Of a stretch of DNA of 64,000 bases, positions 45,789 through 53,626 are shown one piece after another; position 1 is the first letter of the stretch; every line of letters begins with the position of its first letter. The translations under genes were made by a program, and so were the position numbers. The notes under the pieces were generated by a model. It was not told the origin of the DNA. It did not search any database and worked only from the letters and a program-made list of their open reading frames with translations. This stretch comes from Clostridium bovifaecis (GTDB taxonomy: Bacteria > Bacillota > Clostridia > Clostridiales > Clostridiaceae), in contig CP046522.1 in assembly GCA_009738435.1 (NCBI GenBank), positions 775,249 through 839,248 of the forward strand, read 5' to 3'.

Positions 45789-46043
45789 ATGGTCATTGGA
45801 AGAGTTGTTAATACTGTGATATCCTCTCGTAAATATGATAGTCTTCAGGGGCTAAAGCTGTTAGTTATAGAACCTTATTACGGAGATAACAAGGAGTATT
45901 TTATAGCGGCAGATGTTATTGGTGCAGGCATTGGGGAACTAGTACTCATTACAAGGGGAGAAATGACCAAATATGCACTAGACAGAAATGCCCCTGTTGA
46001 CGCTATTGTAGTAGGCATATTAGATAAAGAACCTACAGTATAA
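45789..46043 (+). CDS. BMC-P vertex protein (EutN/CcmL family)
   Basis: 84 residues, the pentameric protein that closes shell vertices. Typical start VIGRVVNTVISSRKYDSLQGLKL, then AADVIGAGIGELVLITRG and DAIVVGILD. It has a TTTGGAGG ribosome site 16 bases after pduL. It is the only vertex protein in the locus. A 145-base AT-rich gap without a recognised gene follows before the solute-binding protein. Confidence 0.93.
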   Translation: MVIGRVVNTVISSRKYDSLQGLKLLVIEPYYGDNKEYFIAADVIGAGIGELVLITRGEMTKYALDRNAPVDAIVVGILDKEPTV

Positions 46044-46188
46044 AGGTAATAATTTTAGATTTGATCAAGTTTTTAAACAAAGGGTTATTTTTCATTCATT
46101 TAGAAGATTCATTTAGTATATTAAGAATATGTTTTACGAAATCAATAATTTCTTAGAACATAGTTTTCTTCAGTTAGGAGAGATGTGT

Positions 46189-47331
46189 ATGAAAAAAATG
46201 CTGAAGGTTTTAGCAGTAGCGGATCCTGCGGTTTTTGCGTATAGTGATAAAAACTATGGAATACTGCAAAAGTTTAAGGGCGATTTTTCTGTTGATTTTA
46301 ATATTGTGCCCTTTGCAGAGTATTATCCTGCAATGATGGAGGCATTTGAAGGAAAGAAACAGTACGATGTAGTTATGGTTGCAGGACATCTGTGGTTAAA
46401 GGATTTTGTGGACAAAAAATACCTAGCTCCTGTGGATAGTAACTATGATGATAATTATGAATATAATGATATTCTTCCAGTCATAAGAGAAGAAATGAAA
46501 ATAGATGGAGTTCAGTACCTATATCCATCTTTCTGTGATGGTCATGTGGTGCTTTATAGAAAGTCTGTAGTAGAAAAGGTTTTAGGAAAGTGTCCAGATA
46601 ATGTACTAACCACTGATGAACTTATAGATATGGTAGAGAAGTGTGATGGATACAATCATATGAAGGGTATAGTACTAAAGGCCCATGAAAGCGAAATTTT
46701 CTTAGATTTCTTGCCTTATCTAAGAAATGAAGGAGTAGATGCTATAGATGAAGCAACTCATACTCCAACTTTCAATAATGAAAAAGGTGAGAATGCTCTC
46801 AAAAAGTATATGAGCTTAAAGAAGTTTGCCCCAGCAAACACTAGTGAATTTGGAAATGATGAAGTAAGAACTGCATTTCAGAAGAAAGAGTGTGTTTTTG
46901 CAGTGACTTGGGGAGGACAGCTTGGAGTAGTTTTAGGAGAAGGATGTATTGAGAAAGAAGACATTGGATTTGCTGCTCTTAAGACATCATGGAATGTAAC
47001 CTGGAGCTTTGGAATTAATGCACTATCAGAATCTGTAAAAGAAGCTAATGAGTTTTTAAGATATATAACATCAAAAGCAGTAGATAAAGTAGTAGGTGGG
47101 TATGCAGGTTCTCCAGTTAGAAAATCAACTTATTTAGAAGATATGAATAAGTATAACTGGTATGAAATGCATTTAGAGTTGGTTCAAAATTATGCTAAAC
47201 CTCTTCCACAAATTTTAAAGGCAGGAGATAAGTTTGGAGTATTGTATGAAGCTGTAAGTAAAGCTTTTAATGAAAAGGCTGCCATTAAGGATGCGTTAAA
47301 TGAGGCGGAAGAAAAGATGTTGAAAATTTAA
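46189..47331 (+). CDS. solute-binding-protein fold without signal peptide, in the BMC operon
   Basis: 380 residues resembling family 1 (sugar-type) extracellular solute-binding proteins: AMMEAFEGKKQYDVVMVAGHLW, DGVQYLYPSFCDGHVVLYRK, GKCPDNVLTTDELIDMVE, AFQKKECVFAVTWGGQLG and GGYAGSPVRKSTYLED. The chain starts MKKMLKVLAVADPAVFAY, going straight into the first strand, with no hydrophobic signal or lipobox. It should therefore be cytosolic. No permease or ATPase accompanies it. ATG 46189 follows AGGAG by 8 bases. Possible roles are ligand sensing, buffering or cargo; none is shown by the sequence. Confidence 0.8.
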   Translation: MKKMLKVLAVADPAVFAYSDKNYGILQKFKGDFSVDFNIVPFAEYYPAMMEAFEGKKQYDVVMVAGHLWLKDFVDKKYLAPVDSNYDDNYEYNDILPVIREEMKIDGVQYLYPSFCDGHVVLYRKSVVEKVLGKCPDNVLTTDELIDMVEKCDGYNHMKGIVLKAHESEIFLDFLPYLRNEGVDAIDEATHTPTFNNEKGENALKKYMSLKKFAPANTSEFGNDEVRTAFQKKECVFAVTWGGQLGVVLGEGCIEKEDIGFAALKTSWNVTWSFGINALSESVKEANEFLRYITSKAVDKVVGGYAGSPVRKSTYLEDMNKYNWYEMHLELVQNYAKPLPQILKAGDKFGVLYEAVSKAFNEKAAIKDALNEAEEKMLKI

Positions 47332-47344
47332 AGGAGGTGTGACC

Positions 47345-48676
47345 ATGAAGACTATTGTAATAGGTGGAGTAGCTGCCGGAATGTCAGCAGCTTCAAAGAT
47401 AAAAAGGGTGGATAAGGATTCTGAAGTTGTAGTATATGAAAAGGGTTCTTTTCTATCCTACGGAGCTTGCGGTCTTCCATACTATGTAGCAGGTATTAAT
47501 GATGATTACACCAAAATGATAGCAAGAACTAAAGAGGAATTTGAGAAATCAGGTATAAGGTCTTATTTAAGACATGAGGTCGTAAAAATCGTTCCCGAAA
47601 AGAAACAAATCATGGTTAAGGATTTAGATAATGAGAGATTATTTATAGATTCCTATGATAAGCTTATGATTTCAACTGGTACAATTCCAGTAGTTCCTCC
47701 ACTAAAGGGGAAAGATCTTAAGGGGGTTTATGTACTAAAAACCTTAGAAAATGGACTAATCCTTAAAGAAGCTATGGATATGCCAGAAGTTAAAAACGTA
47801 GTTGTAGTAGGTGGAGGATATATAGGAATAGAAGTTGCAGAAACTCTAGCACATATAGGCAAGAATGTAACAGTAATTGAATTTGCACCGAGAATACTGC
47901 AGCCTTTTGATAGTGAAATAACAGATATTGTGACTAAGCACATGATAGAAAAGGGAATCAGCCTTAACTTAAATGAAAAGGTTGAAGAAATACTTGGCGG
48001 AGATAGGGTAGAAGGAGTAAGAACTAATAAAGGCATATATAGGGCTGATTTAGTTGTTCTAGCTATTGGGGTTAGACCTGCCACGGAGTTTCTAAAGGGT
48101 TCTGGAATTGAACTTGCCCAAAATGGAGCTATTATAATCGATAGAGAGATGAGAACTAATATTCAAGATATATACTCGGCAGGAGATTGTGCTCAGGTTT
48201 ATAGTAAGATAAAAGAAGAAAATACCTTTATTCCTCTAGGAACAACTGCAAATAAATGCGGTAGAATAGCAGGAGAAAATATCACAGGAAAGCACAAGAA
48301 ATATGTAGGGACTCTAGGAAGTGCAGCTATTAAGATATTAGATTATGAACTTGCAAGAACAGGATTATCAGAAGGCGAAGCGAAGGCATTAGCAATAGAT
48401 TATAAAACTGTTTTTGTAAAAGCCTCTGACCATCCTGCGTATTACCCAGATCCTACACCTATTTGGATTAAGCTTATCTATGAGGATAAGAGTAATAGAA
48501 TACTTGGAACTCAAGCCATAGGGAATAAGGGCGCAGTAATGAGAATAGATATGTTTGCCATTGCGATTCACAACAATATGACAACCATGGATTTAGGAAT
48601 GACAGACTTATGCTATGCACCTCCTTTTGCAGGTGTATGGGATGCAATTCACATAGCATGCAACGCAGCAAAGTAA
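47345..48676 (+). CDS. FAD/NAD(P)-dependent CoA-disulfide reductase or NADH oxidase-like flavoprotein
   Basis: 443 residues, single-cysteine pyridine-nucleotide disulfide oxidoreductase. FAD site IVIGGVAAGMSAASKI; redox Cys42 in FLSYGACGLPYYVAG; NAD site NVVVVGGGYIGIEVAETL; second FAD motif IYSAGDCAQV; C-terminal dimer domain with HPAYYPDPTPIWIKLIY. The family reduces CoA disulfide or O2. In the microcompartment operon it may keep CoA reduced or dispose of NADH (inference). ATG 47345 follows a perfect AAAGGAGGTG; GTG 47339 is within it. A long palindrome sits right after the stop. Confidence 0.87.
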   Translation: MKTIVIGGVAAGMSAASKIKRVDKDSEVVVYEKGSFLSYGACGLPYYVAGINDDYTKMIARTKEEFEKSGIRSYLRHEVVKIVPEKKQIMVKDLDNERLFIDSYDKLMISTGTIPVVPPLKGKDLKGVYVLKTLENGLILKEAMDMPEVKNVVVVGGGYIGIEVAETLAHIGKNVTVIEFAPRILQPFDSEITDIVTKHMIEKGISLNLNEKVEEILGGDRVEGVRTNKGIYRADLVVLAIGVRPATEFLKGSGIELAQNGAIIIDREMRTNIQDIYSAGDCAQVYSKIKEENTFIPLGTTANKCGRIAGENITGKHKKYVGTLGSAAIKILDYELARTGLSEGEAKALAIDYKTVFVKASDHPAYYPDPTPIWIKLIYEDKSNRILGTQAIGNKGAVMRIDMFAIAIHNNMTTMDLGMTDLCYAPPFAGVWDAIHIACNAAK

Positions 48677-48716
48677 ATGTTAATATTAAGTGCCTGGCAC
48701 TTAATATTAACATTTA
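48674..48716 (+). repeat. 43-bp palindrome between flavoprotein and CoA-transferase genes
   Basis: Positions 48674-48694 are the reverse complement of 48696-48716 around one T; the centre reads AAGTGCCTGGCACTT. There is no T-run after it. It overlaps the stop codon of the flavoprotein gene. Likely a REP-like or mRNA-processing hairpin inside the operon rather than a full terminator. Confidence 0.7.
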
Positions 48717-48741
48717 GTAAAAATGATGGTGGTGATTTAGA

Positions 48742-49574
48742 GTGAGTAATAAGATAGTAGGATTAGAAGAAGCAGCGGCACTTGTGAAAAACGGAGACTC
48801 AATAGCTTTTGGAGGAAATGTACTTCATAGAGCACCAATGGCTTTTGCTCGTGAGCTTGTAAGGCAAGGGAAAAATAATCTTAAGGTTATAAAAACTGCT
48901 GGGGCACATGAAGTTGACCTTCTATGTGCTGGAGGCTGTGTAGAGAGCGTTGATGCAGGGTTTATAAGTTATGAAACTGAATATGGGCTTGCAAATTATT
49001 ATAGAAAAGCAGTAGAAGCAGGAGTAGTTAAAGGAAATGAGCATGCATGCTACACAGTAATAAGTGCTCTTAGAGCAGCATCTTACGGAGTTCCTTTTAT
49101 GCCAGTTAAAGGGCTTATGTATGGAGATTTACTTGCATATAATGACTATTTTAAAGTGGTTGAAGATCCTTTTAATGGAGAACCTATAACTTTAGTCAAG
49201 GCATTAGTTCCAGAAGTTGGGGTAGTTCATGTACAGGAATGTGATGAAAAAGGAAACTGTATAATACATGGACCAAAGTTTGATGACGTGCTTATAAGCA
49301 GAGCTGCTAAAAAAGTGATAATAACTACAGAGCAAATTGTGCCTGAAAGCAAAATTAGGATGAATCCGTATGTTGTAGATATTCCTCATTTTTAGTAGAG
49401 GCTATAGTTCACGTGCCAGGGGGAGCGGCCCCAGGCTCTTGTGCTAAAAAATATGATGTAGATAAAAAAGCTGTGACCAGATTTACTTCTATGAAAAACA
49501 CAGAAGAATTACAATTATATTTAAGGGATTATGAAACTAAAGATAGAAGAACTTCAGGAAGGGGGTTAAGATAA
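48742..49574 (+). pseudogene. CoA-transferase subunit A (glutaconate type), frameshifted at a T5 run
   Basis: About 277 residues when repaired. The first frame starts GTG 48742 (NKIVGLEEAAALVKNGDSIAFGG) and runs through VKGLMYGDLLAYNDY to MNPYVVDIPHF, then TAG at 49393. The other frame continues VEAIVHVPGGAAPGSCAKKYDVD to TAA 49572-49574. One extra T in the run 49389-49393 makes IPHFLVEAIVHVPGG, as in family members. It would pair with the subunit B gene, which overlaps its stop by one base. Expected role: moving CoA between the compartment's acyl-CoA and another acid. As sequenced, the last ~60 residues are lost. Confidence 0.85.
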
Positions 49575-50308
49575 TGAATTCTAGCAAAAAAAAGACTTTG
49601 AGAACAAGCGATATTATGACTTGTGCTCTCGCAAGAATTCTTAGAGATGGAGAAAATGTATTCCATGGAGTGTCTTCGCATATGCCAATGGTAGCAGTTA
49701 TGCTGGCAAAAACTCTTCATGCGCCAAATCTTAATCATCTTAACATCCCAGGCGGAGTAAATCCAAAGACTATAAAGGATGCACACTATTCTTCAGCTGG
49801 TTTAGAATTACTTAATGGAGCAGAAGCTGCCTTTCCGTTAAGCGAGGTTTTTGATCTATCTATGCGGGGAAAGCTTGATGTAGCCTTTTTAAGCGGAGTT
49901 CAATTTGATGTTAATGGGAATGTAAATGCTTCAGTTATAGGAGACTATAACAAGCCAAAGGTAAGACTGCCAGGTGGAGCAGGCAGTGCAGTTCTAATTC
50001 CAACAGCCAAAAAAGCTCTTATATGGAGAACGAAGCATGATAAGAGAACCTTTGTTGAAAAAGTGGATTTTGTAACTACAAGAGGTAATCTATACAAGAT
50101 AGTAACTCCTCTATGTGTATTCGAGTTTAAAAATGGAAGACTAGTGCTAGACACTATACACCCAACTTCATCTTTGGAAGAAGTCATGGAAAACACTGGC
50201 TTTGAAGTTGTTTGTGATGATATAAGATACACACCAGAACCTACTGTAGAAGAGCTTAATATGTTAAAAGTCATTGACCCTAGTGATTTAAGATCAAAGG
50301 AATTCTAG
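49574..50308 (+). CDS. CoA-transferase subunit B (glutaconate type)
   Basis: 244 residues, beta subunit of a heterodimeric family I CoA-transferase-like enzyme: TSDIMTCALARILRDGENVFHGVS, FDLSMRGKLDVAFLSGVQFDVNGN, RLPGGAGSAVL and FVTTRGNLYKIVTPLCVFEF. Where most glutaconate-type beta subunits show a Glu-x-Gly active-site segment, this one reads LNHLNIPGGVNPK, so the catalytic Glu may be absent or moved, as in CoA-hydrolase members such as IpdB. That comparison is from memory of the family and needs an alignment. Last gene of the operon, followed by a terminator. Confidence 0.83.
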   Translation: MNSSKKKTLRTSDIMTCALARILRDGENVFHGVSSHMPMVAVMLAKTLHAPNLNHLNIPGGVNPKTIKDAHYSSAGLELLNGAEAAFPLSEVFDLSMRGKLDVAFLSGVQFDVNGNVNASVIGDYNKPKVRLPGGAGSAVLIPTAKKALIWRTKHDKRTFVEKVDFVTTRGNLYKIVTPLCVFEFKNGRLVLDTIHPTSSLEEVMENTGFEVVCDDIRYTPEPTVEELNMLKVIDPSDLRSKEF

Positions 50309-50353
50309 GAAGATATAATAGATAAATGAACAAACTGATAAATGAACAAACTA

Positions 50354-50384
50354 ATAAAAAGAGCAGAAAAACTGCTCTTTTTAT
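50354..50384. terminator. bidirectional terminator of the microcompartment operon
   Basis: ATAAAAAGAGCAG (50354-50366) is perfectly complementary to CTGCTCTTTTTAT (50372-50384). A and T runs lie on both sides and the converging gene ends at 50396. Just upstream, AAATGAACAAACT is directly repeated at about 50323 and 50340. Confidence 0.88.
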
Positions 50385-50395
50385 GCTGTAGATCA

Positions 50396-51355
50396 TTATA
50401 AGCTGTTATTTTTTAAGAATTTTTCTATGTCATCTAGCATTAGGTTAGCAGCTCTAATTCCGCCAGCCGTATTCCAAATAACATCGTCTACTTTAAAGAC
50501 TTTTTTGTTTTTTACTGCATTTAGATTTTTAAATAGTGGGTCATTAAGCCAATCTTGTTCTCTTGAATTAGCTTCACCATTTCCCTCATCATAAGTGAAG
50601 TAGAAAATTACATCCCCATCAGCTTCTTTTAATCGTTCTTTTCCTATTTCTTCAGCAAATTCATCACTTTGCTGGCTTTCTGGTCTAGCAAAACCGATTT
50701 GTTTAAAGATTTTTCCTGAAAAAGTATCTCCAAAGTAAATTCTAGTCTTTCCGGCCATAAATCTTACAATAGATATTTTAGTATTTAATTTATCTCCAGC
50801 TGTAGCAGAAATATCTTTTATTCTATTATCAAAATCGCTAAGTAATTTATTACCTTCCTCAGTTTTATCTAATACTTCAGCATAAAATTTGAAGTTTTCC
50901 TTCCAGTCACCTCTTAAGGTTTCGGAAAATACAGTAGGTGCTATTAATGAAAGTTGGTCATATATTTTTTCCTGTCTCATTTTATTTCCTATAATTAAGT
51001 CAGGCTTTAATGCGGCTATTTCTTCTAGATTAACTTGGCTTTCTAGACCTACATTAGCTACGTTTTCCATTTCTTTTTCGATATGTTTATACCATGGAAT
51101 ACCTGTCCAAGACTTAACTGCTCCAACTGGTTTTACACCAAGAGCTAGTAGTGCTTCTGTGCCTTCATTTGTCAAAATAACAATTCTTTCTGGTGAACCT
51201 TTTAATTCTGTAGTACCCATAGCATGTTTAACCACTCTGGCTTCTTGACTATTTTTATTTGCCTCGTCAGTTTTAACCTCCTTAGTACCACATGAAGCAA
51301 GTGAAAGCATTAAGGTTAAAGATGATAATATTACACCTATTTTTTTAAAATTCAT
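50396..51355 (-). CDS. iron-siderophore ABC transporter substrate-binding lipoprotein (FecB/FhuD-like)
   Basis: 319 residues. Lipoprotein signal ending LASCG, then the class III binding-protein fold with KGSPERIVILTNEGTEALLALGVKPVG, LKPDLIIGNKMRQEKIYDQL and the long backbone helix. VIFYFTYDEGNG and NAVKNKKVFKVDDVIWNTAGG complete the C-lobe. It binds an Fe(III)-siderophore or catecholate for the importer encoded divergently at 51559-54409. GGGAGGAT precedes ATG on the minus strand. The ferric-dicitrate/hydroxamate subtype cannot be decided. Confidence 0.9.
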   Translation of the reverse strand: MNFKKIGVILSSLTLMLSLASCGTKEVKTDEANKNSQEARVVKHAMGTTELKGSPERIVILTNEGTEALLALGVKPVGAVKSWTGIPWYKHIEKEMENVANVGLESQVNLEEIAALKPDLIIGNKMRQEKIYDQLSLIAPTVFSETLRGDWKENFKFYAEVLDKTEEGNKLLSDFDNRIKDISATAGDKLNTKISIVRFMAGKTRIYFGDTFSGKIFKQIGFARPESQQSDEFAEEIGKERLKEADGDVIFYFTYDEGNGEANSREQDWLNDPLFKNLNAVKNKKVFKVDDVIWNTAGGIRAANLMLDDIEKFLKNNSL

Positions 51356-51457
51356 ATGTATCCTCCCTTTTTCTTAATCTTAAGTATGTCAAGGTTATAT
51401 TACTATAAAAAAAACTAATTGCAACACATTCTCAAATAAATTTAATTATCAATTTCA

Positions 51458-51516
51458 TTGACATAATATAATTTTATACTTATTATTGAAAGTGGGAATA
51501 TGTGATAATTATAATG
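51458..51516 (+). promoter_or_regulatory. promoter and Fur-like box of the siderophore importer
   Basis: TTGACA (51458-51463) and TATTAT (51481-51486) are 17 bases apart. At 51502-51516, about 10 bases after the expected start, TGATAATTATAATGA fits the Fur 7-1-7 inverted repeat with two mismatches in the right half. Repression by Fur under iron sufficiency is the likely control. A second partial match lies near 51445-51460. Confidence 0.65.
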
Positions 51517-51558
51517 AATAAAAAAATGAACATTTTTATGTGGAAGGGGATTTTTTGC

Positions 51559-52566
51559 TTGAAAGCTATTTTTGAGAAAGACAGAAATAAATTGATAGGT
51601 TTAATAATTCTTTTTGTATTTATGCTTTTGTGCATTTTGGGAAGCATTCTTTTAGGATATACGGATACTGATTTAAATATGCTAATTAACGCTTATACAA
51701 ACTTTGATGGAAGTATGGAACAGCTTATAATTAAAACTACAAGAGTTCCAAGAGCATTAATAGCTACTTTTATAGGAGCAAGCCTTGGCATAGCGGGTGT
51801 GCTAATGCAGTCGATTACTAAAAACCCAATGGCATCCCCTAGTTTATTAGGGGTGAACTCTGGAGCCTCCTTTTTTCTAGTAATAGCTATTAGCTTCTTT
51901 CCAAAGATATCTTTTAACTTTTTAGTATATGTAGCTTTCGTAGGGGCGTTTATTGCTACAGCGATAGTGTATACTCTAGCGGGAGGACTTAAAGGAGATG
52001 TACATACGATAAATTTGACTTTAGCAGGAGCTGCTATAACATTTCTCTTTTCATCTTTTACCCAAGGGGTGTTAGCACAAGATCAGAAGACTTTAGAAGA
52101 GACATTGTTCTGGCTTTCAGGCTCTATTGAAGGTAGAAGCATAGAAATTTTAATAATGGTTATTCCATATCTAGTTGTAGGGTGGATTGCGTCTATTCTT
52201 ATTTCTAAGAAACTAAATATTTTAGCTCTTGGAGAAGAGACTGCAGTGGGGCTTGGTCAAAATACTCGAAGCCTTAAATTGATAGCTGCTGTATCTATAG
52301 TTATATTGGCAGGCGCTTCTGTATCTGTTGCAGGACCTATAACACTGATTGGTCTTATTACACCACATTTAGCTAAAACTATAGTTGGATCTGATTACCG
52401 CTGGATAGTTCCCTATAGTGGAGTATTAGGAGCTGTTTTTCTTATTATTTCAGATATAGGAGCTCGTTTTGTTATTTATCCAAAAGAGGTTCCTGTAGGA
52501 GTTATGACAGCTTTAATCGGTGCTCCCTTCTTTATATATATTGCAAGAAAGGCGGAAAATAAATAA
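51559..52566 (+). CDS. iron-siderophore ABC transporter permease, FecCD family (first)
   Basis: About 335 residues, 9-10 helices. FecCD motifs: TTRVPRALIATFIGASLGIAG, QSITKNPMASPSLLGVNSGA, and the C-terminal SVAGPITLIGLITPHLAKTIVG. TTG 51559 (LKAIFEKDRNKLIGL) gives the family's usual length and has AAGGGG about 10 bases upstream. An earlier GTG at 51502 lies inside the Fur-like box, and ATGs at 51517 and 51538 lack good ribosome sites. The stop overlaps the next gene by one base. Confidence 0.9.
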   Translation: MKAIFEKDRNKLIGLIILFVFMLLCILGSILLGYTDTDLNMLINAYTNFDGSMEQLIIKTTRVPRALIATFIGASLGIAGVLMQSITKNPMASPSLLGVNSGASFFLVIAISFFPKISFNFLVYVAFVGAFIATAIVYTLAGGLKGDVHTINLTLAGAAITFLFSSFTQGVLAQDQKTLEETLFWLSGSIEGRSIEILIMVIPYLVVGWIASILISKKLNILALGEETAVGLGQNTRSLKLIAAVSIVILAGASVSVAGPITLIGLITPHLAKTIVGSDYRWIVPYSGVLGAVFLIISDIGARFVIYPKEVPVGVMTALIGAPFFIYIARKAENK

Positions 52567-53615
52567 TGATGGATTTTATAGTTTTTCGAAAAAACAAAAT
52601 TTCGTTTTTATATGAAAGAAAGTCATTAATAACGTTTATCATACTTCTTATTTTAGCTGTAGCTTCAGTATTGCTTAGCTTGAGCATAGGTAAAACGAAT
52701 TTTTCTATAATTGAGGTTATTAAGACATTATTAGGAATGGGAAGCAAGTATGACGAGTTGATGATAAAACATTTTAGATTACCAAGAGCTTTAGCAGGAT
52801 TATTGGTCGGTACGTCATTAGCTTTATCAGGTACAATACTTCAGGGGATAGCTAAAAATCCTTTAGCGTCTCCAAATTTAATAGGAGTTGTTGACGGAGG
52901 CTCAGTTGGTGCGTTAATATTTTTAACTATATTTTTAAGTCCCAGGGATAATTCTTTAACTGTAAGCATATTTTTTATGCCTATATTTGCACTAATAACT
53001 GCCTTTTTAGTGGCTTTTCTTGTTTACGTTACTGCTTTTAAAAATGGAGTAAATTCACTTCGGTTAATATTAGTAGGTATTGCCTTTTCGGGAATTGCAA
53101 AAGCACTGACAACATTGCTTATTATAAATGGACCACTTATATTTATAGCGGAAGCTAATACTTGGATAACAGGAACAGTTTATGGAACCAATTGGGCACA
53201 AGTTAAGTTATTAGCATTATGGTTTTTAATTTTTTTAGTCATAACGCTTTTATACATAAGGGATTTAAATGTGCAAAATTTAGATGATCATTTAGCTATA
53301 GGGTTAGGTACTAAATTAGAGAGAAAGCGCTTAATTATGATTTTGCTAAGTGCAGCATTAGCAAGTGGTGCTGTTGCAGTAGGAGGGGGAATAAGCTTTG
53401 TAGGTTTAATAGCACCTCATATTGCAAGACAACTAACAAATTCCTCCTTTGAAAATGTAATTCCTCTTTCTATTTTAATAGGTGGAATCATGGTAGTATT
53501 AGCAGATATAATAGCAAGAACAATGTTTTATCCATTAGATTTACCTGTAGGAATTTTCACGGCAAGCATCGGAGCACCATTTTTTATATTTTTACTATGG
53601 AAAAAGCAAAAGTAA
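52566..53615 (+). CDS. iron-siderophore ABC transporter permease, FecCD family (second)
   Basis: 349 residues. Same family motifs: FRLPRALAGLLVGTSLALSG, GIAKNPLASPNLIGVVDGGS, and AVGGGISFVGLIAPHIARQL followed by MFYPLDLPVGIFTASIGAPFF. It forms the heterodimeric channel with the preceding permease. ATG overlaps the upstream TAA. The ATPase gene begins 11 bases beyond its stop, with AAGGAGGG across the junction. Confidence 0.92.
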   Translation: MMDFIVFRKNKISFLYERKSLITFIILLILAVASVLLSLSIGKTNFSIIEVIKTLLGMGSKYDELMIKHFRLPRALAGLLVGTSLALSGTILQGIAKNPLASPNLIGVVDGGSVGALIFLTIFLSPRDNSLTVSIFFMPIFALITAFLVAFLVYVTAFKNGVNSLRLILVGIAFSGIAKALTTLLIINGPLIFIAEANTWITGTVYGTNWAQVKLLALWFLIFLVITLLYIRDLNVQNLDDHLAIGLGTKLERKRLIMILLSAALASGAVAVGGGISFVGLIAPHIARQLTNSSFENVIPLSILIGGIMVVLADIIARTMFYPLDLPVGIFTASIGAPFFIFLLWKKQK

Positions 53616-53626
53616 GGAGGGTATTA

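Noticed and set aside
40793..50308. Fucose/rhamnose or 1,2-propanediol microcompartment
   Set aside because: No fuculokinase, rhamnulokinase, diol dehydratase, glycyl-radical enzyme or lactaldehyde reductase in the locus; the linked sugar kinases and isomerases are of the MtnK/MtnA type.
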